Shown piece by piece: positions 57,367-64,000 of a stretch of DNA of 64,000 bases; the first letter of the stretch is position 1; each line of letters starts with the position of its first letter. The notes under the pieces were generated by a model. That model made no database searches, was not told where the DNA came from, and saw only the letters and a list, made by a program, of their open reading frames with translations. The position numbers were made by a program, and so were the translations under genes. This DNA comes from Limanda limanda (lineage: Eukaryota; Chordata; Actinopteri; Pleuronectiformes; Pleuronectidae). The DNA lies in assembly GCF_963576545.1 (NCBI RefSeq), contig NC_083651.1, forward strand, positions 14,633,124 through 14,697,123, in the 5' to 3' direction.

Positions 57367-58490
57367 TACACACTGAATGAATTGAATGAAAATTAAAACA
57401 TTTCATCAGGGGGTTATATCGAGAACCAGCTGAGGCTTTTGGAAGTTTATGTTTGCAGCCAAGAAACTGACCAGTTAAATATTAGATTTTATTGGAATGA
57501 AAAGATACAGTATCTTAATTTGTGAGCTTTAGTGTTTCTGGTAGGTTTACTGTATGTTAGAGTGAAGAGCCACCTGTTTTAATTTTTTGGCAAGAAAGCA
57601 AATGAGTACATTTTCAAAAAGTTTACACTATTTTCTACAACTTAAAATCCCTTTTTTAAAGTTTATAAATTGTTTTTTTATTTGAAGTGAAATAAATAAA
57701 AACAGTGTTACTGAGGATCAAAGTAACTGCTTCTACAGCTATTCAGGGATAAAAAACTTGAACTAAGAAATTTGAATGTCAGTTTAAAAGGAAAGAATTA
57801 TAAAGTCATTGACTGCCACAATGCTGGAGGAGGAGGAAAGGGAGGGCAACTTTGCTGGATGACCAGGTCACCAACCCTTGACCTCTGTCCTCGACCCTTG
57901 AATCTCTGACATCTGTCTGCTTTTCCCGCCTTCTCTCTCCCTCCCCCTGTTCTGTCAAAGGAATTCTATTATGGTGGAGGGAGGACAGTGGTGGGTATAC
58001 ATTCTCAAGCATAGAATGAGCAAATCAGGGCAATTATTCTCAACTCTGCCATTAAAAATGCAATATTACAGAGAAAAAATAACACAATATTAGATGCATA
58101 TTTCATAAATATACGCTCCCTTTTTTTACTTTGTGTAGCTCAATGCTTTGCATAAAGGCACTACTTAAATTATGAGGGCATCTACATGTACCTTTCCCAC
58201 CTTCACCTCGTCCTGCACTCTGATTAGCTGTAGTTTCCGTTTAGATACCTTGCTATATCAAGTTGTGAGATTGCGACATTTTTGCTAGACCCTCGAATCG
58301 CGTGTTTAAAGAGTTTACACATAGCGATATGTGACTGCTGATGAAACGCAGATTTCAATCCAATCTGGGGCATTTGTCTGTAACACCCAAAACCAATCTG
58401 CGGCTGGAAAATCCGACTAAAGATTGAGTAGTTTGAATCGTAGCATGTTCTTTTTTAAATAGACAGATGCTTTTCAGAAAATGTTCACTG
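57367..58490. other. upstream non-coding sequence
   Basis: AT-rich; no gene or repeat recognised. Confidence 0.45.
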
Positions 58491-58493
58491 TAA

Positions 58494-58992
58494 AGGCTCC
58501 AGTATGCTTCTACGTATCTGTTTCTCGGAGAGGGTTGCACGCAGAGCGGAGAGTCTTTTTGATTTTTACTTGTCCGACCACTGTACGTTGAAAAACAATT
58601 CACCGCCAAACCCATAGGTGGCGCAACGGAAGACGAGCTCAGAGAAGCCTACCCCAATTTTGGGAAGAAGAAGTCCACGTGTGTCTGTTTATCTATAACG
58701 CCTTGTCCTCACAATCGTAATCGTAGAATCGTAGTTGTGTTTGGGTTTGATGTGACACAGGGAAGGAAACAGGAAGTTTGAGGTCCGGAAATGACATCGT
58801 AGGGAAATGATGTTGTTCGCGGACCAATCGCAGCCAAGAGCTGTCCGTGGGCTCTCCGACATAAACACGGACAGTTAGAAAAATCAGACGTGTACGAAAA
58901 GCTCTCCGAGGCGCTCGGAGAGGGCGTTCCACGACGGATAGGGCGGTCTTATCTATCCGTTTTAGAAAAGACGTACAAGCATAAATTGGCCT
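58494..58992 (-). mobile_element. Harbinger-like non-autonomous element, copy 1
   Basis: Ends AGGCTCCAGTATGCTTCTAC (58494) and, reversed, AGGCCAATTTATGCTTGTAC (to 58992). TAA lies directly on both sides (58491-58493 and 58993-58995), the 3-bp target duplication typical of PIF/Harbinger elements. About 290 bp match 62303-62590 in reverse orientation, including ACGACATCATTTCCCTACGA and TTCCGGACCTCAAAC-like blocks. No transposase frame. Confidence 0.7.
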
Positions 58993-58995
58993 TAA

Positions 58996-60559
58996 CTCAT
59001 TGCGTGGGATGGCCTATAAACACGGTTTTGTCATGGGTCACACATTCATATTACGTCATTTCAGCTCTTCTTTGTCAACACCTGAATCTGCCTCATTTAC
59101 TCATATACATCTTAATGAATTTGCGCTGTAAAATATGTTGAATTCTGCTTTGCTTTGTCTATAAAATAGATCTGTGAGCTATGACATAACTGTACCACAG
59201 CCTTGTGCATCTCCAGTTGGTGTGGATGGTTGTGGTAGGGGAGGGGAGGGAGATAGTGGGGGAGGTGTGTACAGTGAGTACACAAGGCTTGCCTTTTCTC
59301 TCTCTAGTGCCACGTGCTCAGACGTGCACGCACCCCCACACACACACACATTCATAGTGAAGCCTTTTTCTTCCAGACTAGCTGTGATGGCCCAGCCCCC
59401 ATACTCCCATTCTCTCTACAGTGTAAATAAAGCAGCAGGGCTTAGGGAGCTAAATCCAATATGTCAGTGAACGCCAGGGCACAATGAGGAATAGATACCC
59501 CATTGGACATTCCCCTGCTGCAGGCTGAGCTTTCCCCGCGCTTCCCAGCCTAATAACGACACAACAAGAGTCGTGTGACTCACAGCACCCTTCCCCCACC
59601 CGTGCATATTACCACTGCTCCTCAGTGCTGTCTAGAAAGGTCATGTGACCCTCATCAGCTTCCCCGGGTTGGGGGAGGGGAGGCAGATTGAACCTGTTCT
59701 TTGTTAGGAGGTCAGACCCAGCTCTATGGCAGGAAAAGCTCCTACCATACACAATGTAATAGAAGTGCAGGAGGTGCAAGAGGCAGAGTGAAGAGGTTTT
59801 TTAAGCATTTGTATACAGTAGAGACGAGCAGCTCACGTAGTGTGAAGCAAATTTTAGGCCTGGACTGTTTTTATTAGTGCTGGCTCAGATGCAGTTAATA
59901 AACACATGACATGAGTGTTGCTGCATGTGTTGGGTGAGGTACAGATACATTTCCAGCAAGTGGTTTTTGAAATTAATAACAAATAATAATTAGCAATTTG
60001 CAATTATTCTGGGTTTCACTACGAATGCCTGCTTATTGCAGATGATGTTGTCCATCTAGGTTCCTCAGACTGTATAAGCTCAGGCAGTTTGCCGCAGAGT
60101 GTGAAAGGGCTGGGTTGAGGATCAGCACTTCTAAAATCCTAAGGGATTGGTTATTTTCTAGAAAAAATAAAAGTGCAATGTTACAGCTGCATGGAGGCAG
60201 GGGGGCAGCTGTATAAATAGCAGGTGTCATATTCTTGAATCACAGTAAATTCAAGTAGACAAGTACTTAGACGTTTTTATCACACCATGTTTGTGAAGAT
60301 AGAGCTGGGATATGAGGTAAAGCTCTTACTTTGCTACTCGATCTTGATATTCTTAAAATCAAAATTGTCTGCAAAATGTTCAAGTCCTGACTGAAACAAT
60401 GAAAGACTTAGAAAATTCTTCTGAAGGCCTTTGCATGTCTATTAAAAAAATTGCGTAATCAGGCAACAAATCCTCCAAGAATTAATAAATTAACATATAC
60501 ACCATATGCTTTCACATATAACTGCCTCAGTGTAATTTCTTTTGTAGAGCAACTCAAAA
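58996..60559. other. upstream non-coding sequence
   Basis: No gene recognised. A block at about 59380-59480 is low in repeats but I have no independent evidence for conservation. Confidence 0.4.
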
Positions 60560-60700
60560 TAGCTGCTTTCAGACATCCGCTGAGGGGTTGTATTTAAAGA
60601 TACAAGTGTCCAAACCAGTGGCTCTAGACATGCTACGGTTATAGATGTGTGTGTCCTGAACTACTCCTGCTGCGTTCTTCATAACTGGAAGGCAAAGTCC
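60560..60700 (+). mobile_element. truncated copy of the inverted-repeat family
   Basis: Starts AGCTGCTTTCAGACATCCGC, the family terminus, followed by weak similarity (GTGGCTCTAGACATG). The far end is not identifiable. Confidence 0.4.
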
Positions 60701-62303
60701 AGAGAGAGTCTGGACCCACACTGTTTCTGAAGTTTATCTCTAAAAACGGCTAATGTTTCTTTTCCTCATGTAAGATTTAAATTCATGGTCTTTTGTTAAA
60801 CTAATATCTTGTGTCTTTCAGTGTTGGTAAGGGTCTAATTGTTATGGTTTCAGCATGTTTAACAGACAGAGACACTTTGAGAAGGCGTTCAATGCCCAAC
60901 TGTTAATGACTCATATTGTGTCACTGCCTTGTAATTTAGTCAATTCAAGAAATCCAGGTGCTAACACGACACAATTGTTTTTATGACGAACAGCTCTACA
61001 AATCACTTTAATCTGAGACAAACACAAGATCACATTTGTGTTACCACATCAAACTATGGGGGAATGTTGAATTTTATGCCAATTCGTCTGGCTGACTTCT
61101 AATACAAAGTATGCCTCGACGTCTCAGCCAGTATGAGCCTGATGTGCATCATCTATCACTTCAACCACTGTGAAACTGCAACGCCTGTAATGTAGCCACA
61201 TCAGAGCACCCTGCAGCACAGCAACAGACAAAGGATTGACTGAGGATTGTGCAGCGAGCGTGAAGATGCAGATGGTTCTCTACATTGGCCGGATGTATAA
61301 ATCAGGCCAAATGTGTAACTTTTCATTTTCTGGAAATGAGACGCCTCACTTCCTTACTGAAATCTATACGACAATGTACTTTGGCACCAGGCCTGTGAAA
61401 CAGTTATTTGGCAGACTGATAGGCTGAGCTCATATATCCATTTATCTGCTCTCATCAAATATGGATCGCTCCGGAGAATAGCTTGGACAGGACTCATATG
61501 CTCAGAGACTGACTGGCTGACATCTGTGTGTCCTCTGTGAACTGTGTGTTTGTTTCATTTATTCCATTCTCTGTCTTCCAGCGTGTAATACCAAGCTCAC
61601 ATTCCTGAATGAAGCAGCCTCTGGCATTGGTCTGGGATAATGTCCTAAAGTACCTTAGAGATAGTATATGTTGCAATTGGGCAAATTGCAAAATAAAACT
61701 GAATCATTTAATTGATCGAATAAATGAAGGAATATATAATTGTCAACATCCTCGATGTTGTGGGACACAAATATCTCCTGAGTGAACCCTTCACAATGTG
61801 AGTCTTTGCATTGATCAAAGACCTAGCTGATGTGTTTGTCATGGTTACGTCTTCTATTTGTGAAGTAATGTAGTTGTCAGAAGTGCCTTTGGCTCAGAAC
61901 AAAACAATGAAGATAAGATAGCCGCCGACATTCAAAGACCGGGGTGGCTCCGCACGAGTTTACAAATGTTTTTTTTCTACAGCATGCCCGGACTAAAATA
62001 ACAACAGACTGTAGATACCATGTACAAGAGCAACCGCAATCACGTCTTCCCACAGAGAAGATAAAGTCACTGAACACATGTGAGCGTGCAGCACCATTGG
62101 TTTTCTCTCCGCAGTGGTCGACTGGGCCACTAGCTTTTTATGTGGCCATTCAAAACGACTACGCAAATGCATCAGGAAAAGCTGGCTCGGTGCCACGGTG
62201 CTCTTCAGTGTGCTTCCAGATAGTGAGGTAGTAAACGTGATGGTTTAAAGACATCATGGACGACACTTCCCACCCAGTATACAAAACATTCTGTGTGTTC
62301 TTA
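60701..62303. other. upstream non-coding sequence
   Basis: Nothing recognised. Confidence 0.4.
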
Positions 62304-63272
62304 AGGCTCCTTTATACTTCTCCGTTTAAGAAAAAACGGACAGATAAGGCCGCCCTATCCGTCATGGAACGCCCTCTCCGAGCGCCTCGGACAGCTTTTC
62401 GTGCACCTCTGATTTTTCTAACTCTCCGTGTATATTTCGGAGACCCCACGGACAGCCCTTGCCTGTGATTGGTCCACTTACGACATCATTTCCCTACGAC
62501 GTCATTTCCGGATTTCACATTTCCGGACCTCAAACCTTCTGCTTCACAATAAACACAAACACAACTACGATTCTACGATTAATGTGACGTGCGTGTTAAG
62601 CCAGCGGAGTTGTCTGGCTACCGGTGGCTCGTTAGAGTACTGACGGCATGTGTGCACGGTCACATACGGTTATAACGAGCTTTCAAAACAGCGCTAGCGG
62701 GCTAGGCTAGCGGGCTAGCCACCATGCTAACTGCGGTGGTAACAGTGCAAAAACCCGCTGTCACGACTTTAATTCCACTTCTATCATAACACTGTTTCTA
62801 CAATACCGCCAGGTTAGAAGCAAACACTGGGTAGTAGTGTCGGGAGTCCCTGCTGACTGTGTGTGGAAGCTGGGGTTGAAGCTAGCTGGGAGGGGAGCTA
62901 GCTAGCTCCGTCTAGCTTCAAGCTACACGGAGCTTCAAGCTGTGGAATTAGCAACACAGTTCGAAACAAGACCTGGGAACCGCTGCGCTAAGAAATGATT
63001 ACATCAGCATTTTGACCTGCTGGGTGTCACTTTATTTTATTTAGTTGCCATCGTAGCCTACACTGTGTGCAAGTGGGGAGTAAGTAATGAAACAGAGTGG
63101 ACTTCTTCTGATTACTCGTCAGTTAGGCTTCTCCAAGCTTGTCTTCCGTGGCGCCACCTAATGTTCTGGCGGTGAATTGTTTTCAACGCGGAGAAGTAAA
63201 AATGAAAAAGTGTCCGTCCGATCTGTCCGTTCGTCCGTCCGTAACGGATTACGGAGTAGCATAATGGAGCCT
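62304..63272 (+). mobile_element. Harbinger-like non-autonomous element, copy 2 (longer)
   Basis: Ends AGGCTCCTTTATACTTCTCC (62304) and, reversed, AGGCTCCATTATGCTACTCC (to 63272). The left flank is TTA, the right ACA, so a target duplication is not intact. About 500 bp more internal sequence than copy 1, including GCTAGC-rich short palindromes at about 62690-62940. Confidence 0.65.
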
Positions 63273-63690
63273 ACATGTCCCGCTTATTTTCATCAACACC
63301 GTACTGTACTTGAGTATAGCTGTGACCTGTATAGGAATGAACAGCCTGAAGAATAGTTGTACCATAACTCTGACCTTAAAGACACCTTCAATGTTTCCTA
63401 TGTCCTTTGGTATAACAGTGTGGTAGTGAAGAAATTCCACTCAATATTTACTACTCTTTCTAAGTTGTGTTGTTGACACCCACCCCTCTTCTTAGAAATA
63501 AATAGATATTCCTTCCAAATCTGGTAAAAATGGGCTCATAAGAAAACAGAATTGGATTGTGTATCTCTGCAAATAATTCTGTTTGTACGTGTAAGTTAGT
63601 TTCACTTATATATTGCACTTGTAGTTTGGCTTTTTTGAAGCTAAAGTACCTACATGATTCTGGGTTTGTACCCTCATGGTTGAATGCACT
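63273..63690. other. upstream non-coding sequence
   Basis: Nothing recognised. Confidence 0.4.
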
Positions 63691-63699
63691 TATTGTATA

Positions 63700-64000
63700 T
63701 GTCGTGCATGTGAGCAGCTCAACACAACCAGCGCTGCAGCTTTAACTCGGGGAATCTGCGGTGCGCGCTTGCTCCGGTGTGTACGGTAGTCGGAGGAATG
63801 TGTCACAGCAGCGCGGGGCCGTAATGATGTCAACTCGTTATTTACTTTCCAAATGTGAGTGACCAGGCAGCGCGAAGGGAGAATCAATCACCCGCCGTGT
63901 GACTGACCCGCCAGGCGAAAAGGAGCTGGAGGAGGAGGAGGAGAGCCGGCGTGGGGGAGGGGAGACCGCGCGGCAGATACACGCCCCCCACTCCCCAGCC
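63700..64000. promoter_or_regulatory. GC- and CpG-rich window end, possible CpG island
   Basis: GC content and CpG frequency rise sharply toward the edge (CGGTGCGCGC, AGCGCGGGGCC, GACCGCGCGG), with purine-rich GGAGGAGG. This may be the promoter of a neighbouring gene whose body lies beyond the window. No start codon or exon can be assigned. Confidence 0.4.

Overview
The window is vertebrate nuclear DNA, almost certainly from a ray-finned (teleost) fish. Coding sequence sits in short exons with GT-AG introns, and the spaces between are full of repeat types I recognise from teleost genomes: tRNA-like SINEs, an L2-tailed SINE, hAT and Harbinger-like non-autonomous transposons, and long CA/CT microsatellites. 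I could not search a database, so repeat family names come from memory and sequence features.

The window holds one recognisable protein-coding gene: anos1 (formerly kal1), encoding anosmin-1, on the minus strand. All 14 coding exons can be placed to the base, from the ATG at 50373 down to the TGA at 6497-6499. Every junction is GT-AG and every phase agrees, giving 2022 nt and 673 residues (human protein 680). Domain order is signal peptide, cysteine-rich box, WAP four-disulfide core, four fibronectin type III domains and a short histidine-rich tail. Teleosts often carry two copies (anos1a/anos1b); I cannot tell which this is.

Layout from left to right. 1-5380: sequence downstream of anos1, with a tRNA-like SINE (about 3238-3450) and two copies of a dispersed repeat (about 4236-4850). 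5380-6496: probable 3' UTR. 6497-20656: exons 14 to 5, encoding the histidine tail and the FnIII domains, with introns of 0.3-3 kb. 20657-25276: intron 4, containing one hAT-like element nested in another, then exon 4 (WAP). 25639-25701: exon 3. 25702-43848: an 18 kb intron 2 rich in transposons, including a telomere-like minisatellite in a fold-back repeat, several copies of one inverted-repeat family, and two interleaved hAT-like elements. 43849-43896: the 48-nt exon 2. 43897-50181: intron 1. 50182-50373: exon 1. 50374-50560: a GC-rich proximal promoter with CCAAT and TATA-like boxes. 50561-64000: non-coding upstream sequence with a SINE inserted in a hAT-like element, a CTCF-like motif, and two inverted copies of a Harbinger-like element. 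The window ends in GC-rich DNA that may be the edge of a CpG island of a neighbouring gene.

I found no second protein-coding gene, no certain RNA gene and no wholly new biological system. The best leads are regulatory or repeat-structural: a UG-repeat beside a weak splice donor (exon 6), two frame-neutral small exons in the cysteine-rich box, a repeated inverted-repeat family in the introns, and transposon copies that carry CTCF-like motifs.
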